A stretch of 64,000 bases of DNA from Gari tellinella (GCA_922989275.2 OV277868.1:76746216-76810215), one strand, 5' to 3'; numbered from the stretch's first letter, positions 10,197 through 20,080 are shown. The notes: generated by a model not told the origin, from the sequence alone. Numbers and translations are program-made.

Positions 10197-10262
10197 ACAA
10201 CATGTCCCAGGACAGTGGGACTCTAGCAGACACTACTTGTACATAGAACATCCATCAATACA

Positions 10263-10287
10263 CTAGCCGACAATCTGGAATGGCACT
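10263..10287 (-). CDS. Secreted EGF/C-type lectin gene, last coding exon (exon 11)
   Basis: The acceptor TTTTCTTGCAG is followed by 25 coding bases. The first base completes the codon split after CG in the previous exon and gives Arg. The remaining seven residues are VPFQIVG, then TAG. The phase-2 entry fits the phase-2 exit of exon 10, and the frame closes at once, which is why I take it as the 3' end of the coding region. It directly follows the lectin domain, so the protein has only an eight-residue tail. No polyadenylation signal could be fixed; an A-family MITE fragment lies just beyond. Confidence 0.75.
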
Positions 10288-10382
10288 CTGCAAGAAAATA
10301 CATACAAGCATATAATAAATGGCAAATTTATTAACTTGAGATTGAAATACAAAACAATACCAATACACAGTCTCAAATACAG

Positions 10383-10532
10383 GGCCCAGTGTTGTAAAAC
10401 GTTTAAGTTGAGTCTGAGATCGTTCTCAAGCATTTGATTGGTCAGATTTGACCAAAAGCTCAAATCTGACCAATCAAATGCTTGAGAATGATCTCAGACT
10501 TAACTTAAGCTCTTTATAACTTTGGACCCTGT
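10383..10532. mobile_element. Foldback element (family L) in the last intron
   Basis: This is an almost whole-length inverted repeat. The left arm reads AAGTTGAGTCTGAGATCGTT and GACCAATC; the right arm mirrors it (GATTGGTC-type sequence, TCTCAGACTTAACTTAAGC). The ends are GGGCCCAGTGTTGTAAA and TTTATAACTTTGGACCC. Related pieces lie near 12.1 and 63.35 kb. Confidence 0.8.
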
Positions 10533-10597
10533 GTCAGACTAATGCAGAACTAAACTTTAGCAAAAAGCTCATAACTGAGTTTTTCTACTAGATCTAT

Positions 10598-10800
10598 ACA
10601 GTAAACCTCCTCTATTAGGACTACATAATTATTATTGGATATTTAAGTTTCAAATAGCTCCTTAAAGTAATGTGAAAGGAAAAAGGTAAACTCGTTTAGG
10701 AGCTTCTGGTTTACTTTCAACTTGCGTTAAGCTGTCACATTTGTTTTATACATCCATACTTTAGGTCTTCATTTACAAGTCACTCGGCGTCTCATCTGGA
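10598..10800. mobile_element. MITE family D, degraded
   Basis: The left end is TACAGTAAACCTCCTCTATT. The hairpin remnant is TTTAGGAGCTTCTGG. The right end is replaced by a piece of an A/B-type hairpin arm (CGGCGTCTCATCTGG). Confidence 0.6.
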
Positions 10801-10963
10801 CTCTTAACTGTTTGACATAGCGGTGAATATTTTTTGAAATCAACTTTGCAGACGACTTTTTTTGCAGACAAAAATTACACAGTCTGCCGAAGGTTAGCGG
10901 TTGTCATATGGCCAGCATCAATTACATGTACTATCAATCAGTTGGTGGCTTATATATACTTAC

Positions 10964-11086
10964 CGTTCTTCGCAGATATAGAATGTTTTCCGGTCACATG
11001 TGCGTGTCTGCCATTCAAAGTTATACTGTCCGTCCATCACAAGACATTGGGTGCCAGGGATGTCATCTGGGACTCCAGCAGGCCAT
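10964..11086 (-). CDS. Secreted EGF/C-type lectin gene, exon 10 (C-terminal part of lectin domain)
   Basis: The acceptor TTGATTTCAG and donor CG|GTAAGT frame 123 coding bases, entered in phase 2 and left in phase 2. The peptide starts WPAGVPDD, passes through GTQCLVMDG and ends TCDRKTFYICEE. This is the standard C-terminal C-type lectin pattern: a Trp/Gly loop, Cys, a Met/Asp strand, Cys and the final I-C-E. The usual calcium-site motifs are altered: GVPDD stands where EPN or QPD is common, and FEWQTRTC lacks the WND triplet. Classical calcium-dependent sugar binding is therefore doubtful. The preceding exon ends AT, which with this exon's A makes ATA. Confidence 0.9.
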
Positions 11087-11124
11087 CTGAAATCAACAAG
11101 AAATACAGGCACTTCAACCTTTTT

Positions 11125-11376
11125 TTAACCCTTTCCCTTATAGAAGCGACTTTTAGCGAATATGATTTATTCCTCCGCTGAAGAAAATAGTTCCAATTTA
11201 ATCAGTCATGAATACATTTTACATGGAATATTTTCTATATTCTAGCGCTGGATAGCTTAAAGTAGGCTGAAAGTAAAGTAGAATGCGCCTTAAGGCGCAT
11301 TCTGCTTTACTTTCAACCTACTTTAAGTAGTCACCTATCTTCACTACTAGACATATGCTATCAGGTAAAGGGTTAA
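11125..11376. mobile_element. MITE family C in intron 9
   Basis: TTAA on both sides, CCCTTTCCCTTATAG and TATCAGGTAAAGGG ends, perfect hairpin centre ATGCGCCTTAAGGCGCAT. Confidence 0.9.
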
Positions 11377-11470
11377 AGAATTGTTTTTTTGCTATACATG
11401 TACCATATAAAAGAGAAAATGCATACAACGGGAATCAAACAGGGGGTGTGAACAGACAACTTGAACTTAC

Positions 11471-11604
11471 ATTGTATAATAATTGTAGTTAAAGTCCATA
11501 AGATCACTGAAATTCGCTTGTGCAATGATTAATTTTTCAAGATTTTTATTTGATGAATTTTCGCCAGTCCATATGAAAGTTCGGAAACACAGGGGGTATC
11601 TAGT
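11471..11604 (-). CDS. Secreted EGF/C-type lectin gene, exon 9 (lectin domain middle; 5' border uncertain)
   Basis: The donor ACAAT|GTAAGT is good and leaves in phase 2, matching exon 10. The only open frame includes FIWTGENSS and FSDLMDFNYNYY, which fits the W-I/T-G strand and long loop of a C-type lectin domain. The 5' border is the problem. The nearest AG (GAAAACAG) gives phase 0 entry and a second (ACTAG) gives phase 2, but exon 8 leaves in phase 1. The acceptor also lacks a pyrimidine tract and lies beside a truncated family B element. So either the acceptor is one I have not identified, or one base is missing, or the copy is damaged. Confidence 0.65.
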
Positions 11605-11611
11605 CTGTTTT

Positions 11612-11765
11612 CGCAGTTAACGCCACGCAACGCCTGATCAGGATCCAAACTGTTTGACACTCGTTTCGAAATTATGTCAGTTATACTGCCTTAAATTTCA
11701 CTTTGAAACAGTATTGCAGACAACAATCTTAGATCCGACGACAGAATGTGGGTGAAGGGGTAACA
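11612..11765 (-). mobile_element. MITE family B fragment beside exon 9
   Basis: Read on the minus strand it begins TTACCCCTTCACCCAC, has the TTGTTGTCTGC motif and one hairpin arm (AGTTTGGATCCTGATCAGG), then stops in the hairpin loop a few bases before exon 9. The second arm is missing. Confidence 0.7.
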
Positions 11766-11929
11766 ATCTTATGAGTTTTTTTACAATGAATGTGTTGAAA
11801 AAGCTAACCTATATACAGATATATGCCGTCCTTCAACCCAGGCCGGGCTGTTTGTATAAGATTTGGTCCCTCCCAGCCAGAATAGTTCTTCAGTGTATCG
11901 ATCTGAAACAGTATGTTATTAACAGTGGA

Positions 11930-12215
11930 CAAGACATTGTTCTTTCCCGTTTAAACGGAAACAAAGGCATTGCAGTAAAATATAGAAAATGACTCTATTT
12001 TGAACACTGCTAAATATTCGTTTTAATTTTGAATGGCAAACAGTTTGGAGCCTGACCATACGCCGTCTAATCAGGCCCAAGGTTATAAATGGTTTGAGTA
12101 GAGTCTGTGTTTGTTCTCAATCTGACCAATCAAATGCTTTAGATCGTCTTCAGACTCAACTCAAAAGCTTTATAACCTTGGACCCAGGATTCAAACTGTT
12201 TGGCACTCATTTCTC
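11930..12215. mobile_element. Family A copy interrupted by family L sequence
   Basis: The A part has the TTCTTTCCCGTTTAAACG motif and the hairpin arm CAAACAGTTTGGAGCCTGAC. It is broken by an L-type inverted repeat (AAGGTTATAAATGG ... TTTATAACCTTGG). The second arm (CAAACTGTTTGGC) follows. Both parts are degraded. Confidence 0.55.
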
Positions 12216-13640
12216 TTTTCTTAGACAACACATCAAAGAATATGATAGTAGGGCATCGCGCCCGGATTTTCTGTATATCCGCCCCTCTCTCCTAGGCGTC
12301 TTATTAGCCAGCCAATATTATGGCAGAAACGGATGTTAACAAACAAACAAATCAAATGATTGAATTACGAGTATGCCAGACAACACATTTTACATGGGTG
12401 AAAGTTTTCCGTATTGTGACGGAATTCCGTATTTCCGAAATTGCCGAGGGTCATTTTTCCAGAACGTGTAAATCCGTTGAGAAATTCGGGGGGGGGGGGG
12501 GTTAAGAGGATGTCTTTGTCGAGTAAGATTGAAAAAACAAAATCGAAGTTGATTTCGAGAGCTGTCAAATTAGTTGAAGTTCGCCAATGTTATCGTTCGG
12601 CCCTATCGTTCGTCGTACTATAACGGTGACGGCAAAATCCGAGTGAACCAAAACAAATTGGACTGGTTGCCGAATTAGGTTGCTACACGCACGCGGACAG
12701 CGTTAAAAAACGGAAACCAGTCTCTGACCAAAACATTTCCGTAGTTGATTTCAATAATATGACAGGCTTCCTTAAAATAACGAGGTACGCAAATTTATGA
12801 GGGGGCTGATTTTGATCTTGTTGCCGATAATTTTCCGTAGCGGTACGAAAAACTTCTTTTGGAAAATCTAAAATCTCTTTCTTCGGAGTCTTACTAGGCG
12901 CTCATTGTTTTATGAATCATCCGATTACCAGACGCTAAACTATATCACGCGGAACGCTTCGTGTTTTATCGTTGGTGCATCAAAATGCAATTAGCTCATT
13001 TTGTCACCAGTTTTCGCGAATTTAAAATCACGGCGTATCTGTCAAATGCAGCTTAATGATTAACTTTTATGAAAAGCGAACTAATTGAATAGGAAATGTA
13101 TAAAATTGACCCACTAAAATCATTTTTTAGGGAGGCCTCTTGTTCCATCAACTATGGGAAGGCTTCCCTCTCCCATCATAGCCTACAGTACTGCTTTAAA
13201 TTATTTTGTGCCACTTAGTTTTAACTTTCTGAAAGCAAATTGAACATGAAAATGAGAGCTAAAATAAACGCACACACAGATCACGGTTAGAAATCGTTTA
13301 TCAAGAAACCATTTATCAATCCAATAGAGTAGACATGGCACAGAGGTAAGTTATTTACTTATGAGTAAATCCTTTGAGCAGAGAGAGGGAGGTATTTTCA
13401 TTAGGATAAGTGAAATGCCTATCCCCACCCCTCTCAAATGTCATGCCTTCAAATGTACAAAACTTTAGAATGGCCTGTACACATAATAATGCAAAAATAT
13501 TTCTTAAATATATATTTATAGGGTAACCCAAGTCCCATGCCATTTTTTAAAAAATCATTTTATGAGGCGGGGGTATGTGGTCAGCCCCTGCCCCTTCATA
13601 TATATAATCCTGCACCTATGCACTGGTCTTTATAAATGAA
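12216..13640. other. Long stretch without a recognised gene
   Basis: It holds a G run near 12489 and sequence of higher GC content than its neighbours. I found no splice-bounded exon, no RT or transposase motif and no family termini. It lies inside intron 8 of the lectin gene. Confidence 0.4.
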
Positions 13641-14436
13641 ATATAGGTGTCAAAACAGGATCAGACAGGACTGGGTGTTTTCTGTGACAATGGCTTTTAG
13701 TATCTGTACGATAATTTAACTATATTCAACTGAAAAGTACTGACAACAATGATTTATTTGAATGCTCTAAACTGTTAACTGAAAGCAAGGGCCAGTTATG
13801 AATTATATGTCCATCTATCCTGTACGAACAGTGTAGACTAAGATCAGAATGTTCCCATCAGAACCTAATTCTGAACGGGATATGTACAGTATCCTTGCAA
13901 AAGCTTATACAACCAGAGTCAGTTTTTATGGTAATGCTTGACTGGAAATAGAGTATGTTCTAAATGTTTTGTATTGGATCTAGTAATACATGTCATAATT
14001 TTTAAGTGTCAGTGATACAAAATCTTATACATACAGCTTTATAAAACAGTATAATGATAGAAAACCTACATCTCATATTTTTCTCCCTTGGATCTAACTC
14101 ATACATGGACCTAACTAGAAACATATTTTTGTGGCCTTACAATGATAATTGTAAAAGCAAAGTGCTTATCATTTACTTTGGAGTATAACAGTTTGCTGAA
14201 AGCAATTTCCATCTTTTGTTCAATAAAATCAAAATTAAGATTTATTTTTCAATCCTTGGAAAACATTAATGCTTATGACCAAGGAAATTATTTTTATATT
14301 TTTCCATTGTTTGTCATTTTCAAACAGTTTCAGACCTTCAATATGCTTAAAACCCAGGAGCTTCCGGGGGCACATTCTGCTTTACTTTCAAAATTCTTTA
14401 TGTTGTAACGTTTCTTTCAAGACTAAGGAGTAAATT
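13641..14436. other. AT-rich intronic stretch, nothing recognised
   Basis: No repeat family ends or coding pattern seen. An open frame near 14142-14408 ends in a short piece resembling the C hairpin arm (GCACATTCTGCTTTACTTTC). Confidence 0.4.
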
Positions 14437-14640
14437 GTTACCCCTTCACTGCCTTACCCCGAGTACACTAGTAATTTGAAAACAGTTTAGATCCTGATCA
14501 GACGCCGCGTTACGCGGCGTCTGATCAGGATACACACACTGTTTTACACTCAATTTCAATTTTCCATAAGTCAAAATAACTGAATATTTAATTTTAGAAA
14601 TAAAAGCAGACGACAATTGTTTAAAATTGATGACGTCATA
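14437..14640 (-). mobile_element. MITE family B, cut at the exon 8 donor
   Basis: The far end is TTACCCCTTCACTGCC. The hairpin is CAGACGCCGCG / CGCGGCGTCTG. On the minus strand, the sequence right after exon 8 (ATGACGTCATCA ... CGTCTGC) matches the left interior of the B copy near 45.53 kb. The B terminus before that point is missing. Confidence 0.75.
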
Positions 14641-14641
14641 C

Positions 14642-14732
14642 CTCTCATTTGACGGAGGTAATTCTCCATATAGAGCTCCTCTGGTAAGTCATTCGGTACA
14701 AACAGATGACCATTACGAGCCAAGCAAAAATC
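14642..14732 (-). CDS. Secreted EGF/C-type lectin gene, exon 8 (lectin domain)
   Basis: The acceptor GATTTGATTTCAG and donor AGAG|GTATGA frame 91 bases: phase 0 in, phase 1 out. The peptide starts DFCLARNGHLFVPND and ends MENYLRQMR. This matches the first helix to second helix region of a C-type lectin domain (Cys, then G-H-L, then the helix before the W-I-G strand). Phase 0 entry fits exon 7. Only 91 bp of unique sequence separate a 45-bp minisatellite on the acceptor side from a truncated B element on the donor side. The donor GT lies exactly at the border with the B sequence. Confidence 0.85.
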
Positions 14733-14745
14733 CTGAAATCAAATC

Positions 14746-15036
14746 GTGCACGTGAGAAATTAGCAAATTAGGAAAGTTTGAAGCAAACCCGTGCACGTGA
14801 GAAATTAGCAAATCAGGAAAGTTTGAAGCAAACCCGTGCACGTGAGAAATTAGCAAATCAGGAAAGTTTGAAGCAAACACGTGCACGTGAGAAATTAGCA
14901 AATCAGGAAAGTTTGAAGCAAACACGTGCACGTGAGAAATTAGCAAATCAGGAAAGTTTGAAGCAAACACGTGCACGTGAGAAATTAGCAAATCAGGAAA
15001 GTTTGAAGCAAACACGTGCAATTGAGAAATCGGGAA
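14746..15036. repeat. 45-bp minisatellite, six units plus a partial one
   Basis: The unit begins GTGCACGTGAGAAATTAGCA and ends GTTTGAAGCAAAC. Copies differ by one or two bases. Because 45 is divisible by three, both strands stay open, giving 15-residue peptide repeats that I do not consider real proteins. The end of the array merges with the splice acceptor of exon 8 on the minus strand. Each unit holds a CACGTG. Confidence 0.95.
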
Positions 15037-15050
15037 ATCGGGAAATTTGT

Positions 15051-16866
15051 TTAACCCTTTCGGCGCCGTAGTCGCAAAAAGACGACTTTGCGTTATTATC
15101 GGTATTTCTTAAAGACGTATCCGGGAGTTGTTACTGCGCATCCCAAACGCGCATGTCCTTTCCGCTCTTTTCTGTATTTTCCTATCGCGGGTGTAATTAT
15201 TTACGATCACAACAGCGTCTAGATCATCGGATTTCGCGAATACAATATTTACTCAACTATCGTTATCTATCGTTAAAAAAACCTCTTAAAATTCCTGGGG
15301 ATATGAAGCGACGCAAATCAGGATCATTTGTGACAAAAAAGTGTTCGAAATCTCTGGAAAACAGTTTTTTCACCAGGAACTCGCCGACTCGAGTCAGCGT
15401 TAATAATCATAATGTGACAGGGAGTGAATTTAGTGTTGACATTGCCCCTTCCTGTGATAGTCTTTTTGAGATCGATAGTCGGGTCTAGACTCCGGGCGAC
15501 TTTTTCCAGTCGGCCTGAGTCCGGACGACTTTGACACCCGCCGGCCATGACGGGCGTGTTTTGCCGCACTGCGGTGCTCTTGTTATGATATTTTATCTTA
15601 TGAATGGTTATGTTAACTCACTGCCCACATTGAATAATGATTGTAGATGTGTTTATTGGTGGGTCTACTTTTTGTCCAGAGTATATTTCCTTTGTCACAT
15701 CAGCTACCGATAACAAATTAGGTGTGTGAGTTCATCTTTGGATGGCGGAGTGTCGCATACCATTTTCAGGTCACCGTGACCTTGACCTTTGATCTTCATT
15801 TTACAAAAAGCTTGTTCTGAGCATATATCCTATATCTTACCAGTTACCTATTCCAAATTCAGTGTTTGAGTATGGATACTTCCTACATTCTGAACTGAAA
15901 TATTTGAACATGTATTACCTCCCTTTGATGTATGAATATGCATGCAGCTCTATGTAGCTTTATTCGTTTATCATATAGCTTTAATGGGTTTTAAGCCAAA
16001 GAAAATATGTGTGAAAATAAACATAAAGTTGTGAATAAAGAATGAATGAATTATGCACCATCAGCATCATATTTAGGGGGGAGGGGGCATTTCATTTTTC
16101 ACTCCGACTTGAGATGATGACAACACTGCATTTTTCAGCAGAACTTTCTAAAGTGCATACTATATGTCACAATGCAAGACATTTCTGTATAGCTGTGGGT
16201 ATTATTTTATAAAGTATAACATTTAGACTATTTAAAAAACAAAATTGTTAAAAAAGTGCATATTCACTGATAAAGGGAGGTAATAAAATTGAACATATCT
16301 CTGAAACGAGCAAGGCGAGGTACTGTTTTCTCATTGGTTCTATACTTGTTATATACTTATCTACTGTTATAGAAAAAAATAGGAAATTCTCCGCGCTAGA
16401 ATTTTTATTTTTGCAAAAAGGCTCGATTTTTTGACGATTTTCGAGTTCATTTTGCACATATTTTATGCGTAAAATCTGTATAATTCCACTCAAGTCTAAT
16501 TACTTTACATTCATTTGTAACACTATTCCATATACATGTAATTAATTAAAATTGGACTTGAAGTATCGATAGTTGTGTGTTTGATGGACTTTCTTCTTAT
16601 GAGGCCTAATTTCGGAAAATTTGAATATAGTACTTCTCAAAAAGAGTAAGTTATACAAAAAGTAGCAAAGCGACCTATGTTTTTGAAGACTGTTTTTACT
16701 TTCATTTATATCAATTTACTTATATGCAAAGTTTAAAAAAATTCTCCGCGCTAGAAAAAACTCCCAGATACGTCTTTAATACAACCTTAAATCTAACTTT
16801 AAAACGTTCTTTCAGACAACAATACTGAAGCAGATGACAATAAAGTGGTGAAGAGGTAAAATTCTA
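15051..16866. mobile_element. PiggyBac-type element of ~1.8 kb, possible larger relative of B/C MITEs
   Basis: The left end is TTAACCCTTTCGGCGCCG. The right end, read inward on the minus strand, is TTTTACCTCTTCACC with the B-type motifs GTCATCTGCTTC and TTGTTGTCTG. Further in, both ends carry the same inverted motif TTAAAGACGTATC followed by GGGAGTT. The interior includes an open frame of about 110 codons at 15153-15488 with a basic stretch (MKRRKSGSF), but I cannot recognise a transposase catalytic domain. AATTCTCCGCGCTAGAA occurs twice (near 16384 and 16740). It may be a decayed parent or simply a longer derivative. Confidence 0.45.
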
Positions 16867-16970
16867 CAGAATAAATTAGTACCGAAAAGTTAACCCCATT
16901 CATGTGAAAACATGTACTGAGTGAAATAAATAATTTGAATTTTGAAGTGATAACAAAACGTTTACAGTAC

Positions 16971-17059
16971 CTTGGCATCACTCCAGGACAAAGGAATCTT
17001 GAAAACCATGTAGCATGACCCACCCACTTTACAGATACTGTCATGATCCCAAAACAAAT
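16971..17059 (-). CDS. Secreted EGF/C-type lectin gene, exon 7 (start of lectin domain)
   Basis: The acceptor AATTTTGACAG and donor AAG|GTACTG frame 89 bases: phase 1 in (G|AT gives Asp), phase 0 out. The peptide DLFWDHDSICKVGGSCYMVF continues to LSWSDAK. The pattern C-x(5)-C-Y-x-F followed by W-S-D-A-K is the classic N-terminal strand of a long-form C-type lectin domain. It follows the last EGF exon, whose phase-1 exit matches. So the order is EGF repeats, then lectin domain. Confidence 0.9.
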
Positions 17060-17762
17060 CTGTCAAAATTATAGTCAATTTTTTAAAGACAAAAGGAAAG
17101 GCATTAAGAATGAACAACTTACCACATTCTAGCAATTAAAGTCGATTTCACATGTAAATGTAATAGGCAAAAGAACTGTCAATTTTCGTACAAAAATGAA
17201 ACCGAATAGGCGAATACATGAATACCATGACTCATATCATATAAACCATGCAATGTATGTAATGTACTTTTATAAATATAGCCATTAAAACTTTTTTTCA
17301 ACCTAATTAGGGAAACACGTATGAATAAAGCATCTGAAGGAGCTTGCTGCGTTGCTTGTATCTTGCATTAAACACCATCATGATTCTAAATATACCCTGT
17401 AGTCTGTACATGAGTTTTGCTCAAGAGAGAGGATACTGTAGCTTTATAATTAATATGTATTTAGGCTTTGCCTATGGACGGAAAAAAGCAAAATTGTATT
17501 AATTAATGAAAACGGAATAGATCTATCGCCAGTGTGTGATTAGCGCTCTTGTATCAGTTCGTTGTGTATTCCAGATCACACTCGAGGTTACGCCTCTCGT
17601 GACTGAGCTCTTGATTACACAACCGACTCGAACTTTTATTATAAACCTAAATTGTTTGGGACAAGATCTATCATATATTGTTACCCAATAATCAAATAGA
17701 TAATAAATTATATAAGCACCCGTGTTTACAATGTTAAAAGTTAAAACTCCTCCGTACAGCTA
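17060..17762. other. Intron 6 sequence, nothing recognised
   Basis: AT-rich. It includes a stretch near 17540-17630 with small inverted repeats (GAGGTTACGCCTC) but no clear element borders. Confidence 0.4.
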
Positions 17763-17768
17763 TATTAT

Positions 17769-18004
17769 CAGGGCTTCCAATTCTCCGGATTTTTCCTAAA
17801 TCTCCGGTTTTCCCCAGCAGGCTGAAAGTAAAGCAGAATGCGCCATAAGGCTCATTCTGCTTTACTTCCAGTCTGCTTTAAGTAGTCACATGCCAACAAA
17901 ACTTGAAATCGGCTATGGGGTGAAGGTACGATTCGTAAAATCGCGCTTGAAAAATGCATATTTGGAAATCTTAGGATTTTTCATTTCAACTTATGGCAGC
18001 CCTG
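17769..18004. mobile_element. Family M element with a C-type hairpin inside
   Basis: The ends are CAGGGCTTCC and GGCAGCCCTG, each followed inward by CGGATTTTTCCTAA / TTAGGATTTTTCA. TATTAT flanks both sides as a 6-bp duplication. The centre is a family C hairpin followed by the C right end (GGCTATGGGGTGAAGG) but without the C left end. The same partial C segment sits in the other M copy. Confidence 0.8.
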
Positions 18005-18010
18005 TATTAT

Positions 18011-18549
18011 AATGCAATCTGAAACTATTTTTGGAAGTCATATGACCACCAATAATGACGTCATTATTTATATTGATGACGTATGGTAATCCGTTATTTT
18101 TATCGGTTCGATTGAGAAGTAGCTTTTTGCAAATAACGTTCATTTTTAGCGTTAAAGGTTATGGATTGAACTGTTTGAAAGTTTGTCATTTGGAGGAAAT
18201 CATTACAAGTGAGTGTTTTGGGTTATTCATTCTTAAAATGGTTTAAAAATATCACCGAAATCGGGAATTCCGAAACGTCACGCACAACTCTTCGTAAAAG
18301 CCGTGACATCATCATCCAATATGTCAGCCCCCATGTTTTGTAGTTGCCTAGTTTTGAGGAAATTATTCACGCGCAAATCAAACACTTTTCAAAGTCTATC
18401 AGTGATTAAATAGAATTGGAATACCTTTGATTTTATCGTGCATTACTTAAGAACGGAAAAAAGGCAAGCCTTTTTTCCGTATTATGTGAAATACTGATGT
18501 GTCACATATCTTGATTATGTTATAATATTAGTTTTTATTATATAACACA
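18011..18549. other. Spacer with one short inverted repeat
   Basis: Near 18450-18485 ACGGAAAAAAGGC is followed by GCCTTTTTTCCGT, a 13-bp stem. Nothing else recognised. Confidence 0.45.
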
Positions 18550-18799
18550 TACAGTGGAGAATCTGTTATTCTTTCCCGTTTAAACGCAAACGTACGCAAA
18601 CGCAAAGCACTAAAACGTAGAAAAGAACAACTTTTGGACAATTCTGATAATTCTTGTTTATCTTGGTGGCAAACAGTTTGGAGCCTGATCAGACGCCGGG
18701 TAACCCGGCGTCTGATCTGGCTCCAAACTGTTTGCACTGCAAATAATAGTTTTAGCGTAAACGCGTTTATTGGGAAAGAATAACACATTCTCCACTGTA
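18550..18799. mobile_element. MITE family A, 60 bp from exon 6
   Basis: Full-length copy with both TACAGTGGAGAA-type ends and the core CAGACGCCGGGTAACCCGGC. Its end lies 60 bp beyond the exon 6 donor. Confidence 0.9.
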
Positions 18800-18858
18800 T
18801 CTCCTGTATGGAGGAAATATAACATTGAATTGAATTGAAATGCCGACGCAGATCTTAC

Positions 18859-18972
18859 CCAGTTCACAGTTGTATCCAGAATAGCCCGGTTTGCACGTGC
18901 AGTTATACTTGTTTATCATTTCATTGCACGTGCCGCCATTTTGGCACGGGTTGCTTATACACTCTGGTATAT
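18859..18972 (-). CDS. Secreted EGF/C-type lectin gene, exon 6 (EGF-like)
   Basis: The acceptor CTTTCTTTGCAG and donor CTGG|GTAAGA frame 114 bases, phase 1 to phase 1. With the first split codon the peptide reads [16 protein letters not shown], then [16 protein letters not shown]. The six cysteines have EGF spacing and the G-Y-S-G turn is standard. The D-I-x-E-C start resembles calcium-binding EGF repeats. Class 1-1 exons of this kind can be added or lost without breaking the frame. It is the last EGF repeat before the lectin domain. Confidence 0.95.
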
Positions 18973-19092
18973 CTGCAAAGAAAGAGAATATTTCAGATAA
19001 ATAGTAGCAATTTGCTCATTAATTGCACAGTCGGTAAAAAAGTGATACCGATAGTACACAATGCACATAGGCCTACCATAATATTTTAGTAT

Positions 19093-19230
19093 ACAGTGCT
19101 CTCTCCCTACAACGGCCCTCCGAACAACGACTCCCTTCTTACAACAACGCGTGCCACTGTTCCCAAAACAATAATGTCTAACGCTATCGTCTGCTTGACA
19201 TTTTGTGCTGTTTTTCTAACACACTGAACA
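19093..19230. mobile_element. MITE family E, left part
   Basis: It starts TACAGTGCTCTCTCCCTACA, with ACAACGACTCCC and the ATCGTCTGCTTGACATTT motif. The hairpin and far end are missing. Confidence 0.6.
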
Positions 19231-19519
19231 TTTTGACAGAAAAAAAACGTATAATGGCGGCTGGTAACCGTTTTACTACAGGTATAACTGACATATCTAT
19301 TCTTTTGTTGCTGTTGCTAGGCAAGAGCAGGTGGAAGGAAACTGTGCATTTGGACATCATTTTCTTATTATTGTTTGGTTTTATTGACCTGTCAACATTT
19401 GAATATTCATACGTCACTGAAAGGATATATTTTGCTTCGGTATAAAGTCGATACTTTCCGTTTTGATTTACGGATAGGAACTGAAGGATATTGTGCATTC
19501 TGTGTAGAATTTAAATCAA

Positions 19520-19610
19520 TAATCGAGTTAGCGTAGTTGGTAGCGAGTACGGATACTTGTAAAAGGATGAAAGGTTGTGGGTTCGATCCCCGTTAGGTTT
19601 TATTTCTTTT
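19520..19610 (+). mobile_element. tRNA-derived SINE-like unit
   Basis: An A-box-like TAGCGTAGTTGGTAGCG and a B-box GGGTTCGATCCC lie about 50 bp apart, followed by a T-rich tail. It does not fold into a clean cloverleaf, so it is not called a tRNA gene. Confidence 0.6.
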
Positions 19611-19734
19611 TTATTACAATTATTATATAATTATATGAATGATACATAAAATCAGATCCAAAGGGATTTCAATCCATTCTTCTTCTCCTACTTGCAGACT
19701 CGAATGCACCAAATAATAAAGATAATAATAAAAA

Positions 19735-19815
19735 AAGTCCTCCGCTGGGTATCGAACTCATGGCCATACATGCACTAAGTAAAACACTACTGTACTGTCT
19801 CGACCACGAAGACAT
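19735..19815 (-). mobile_element. tRNA-derived SINE-like unit (minus)
   Basis: On the minus strand GTGGTCGAGACAGTACAG is followed by GAGTTCGATACCC, an A-box/B-box pair. The downstream side is A-rich on the plus strand. It matches the unit near 32.5 kb. Confidence 0.6.
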
Positions 19816-20080
19816 ATACCGTATTCAAATCTTATTCTAAATATCAACTTCATATTTCAACCCTGACCTACCGGTAAAAGTAGCGGAAATAATCGATTTC
19901 GACCGAAGCTAAATATAGCGTGTTCAACCAGCGTATAATTATTTAAATTTTGACAGGTTAATAAAACACAACAATAAGTAAATATGAAAGATTCTAATGT
20001 TTGACTTGCATGCACTTTCGAGTTCACGTTCTAAAGTAAAAGCAGTGAGAGTACACACTTTTAGGCAGATTTTGTCACTT

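Noticed and set aside
14746..15036. CRISPR-like regular repeats
   Set aside because: Units are directly tandem without variable spacers, and the genome is animal.
14713..15071. Peptide repeats of 15 residues on both strands
   Set aside because: They are by-products of a 45-bp minisatellite whose unit length is divisible by three. No start, splice or domain context supports a protein.
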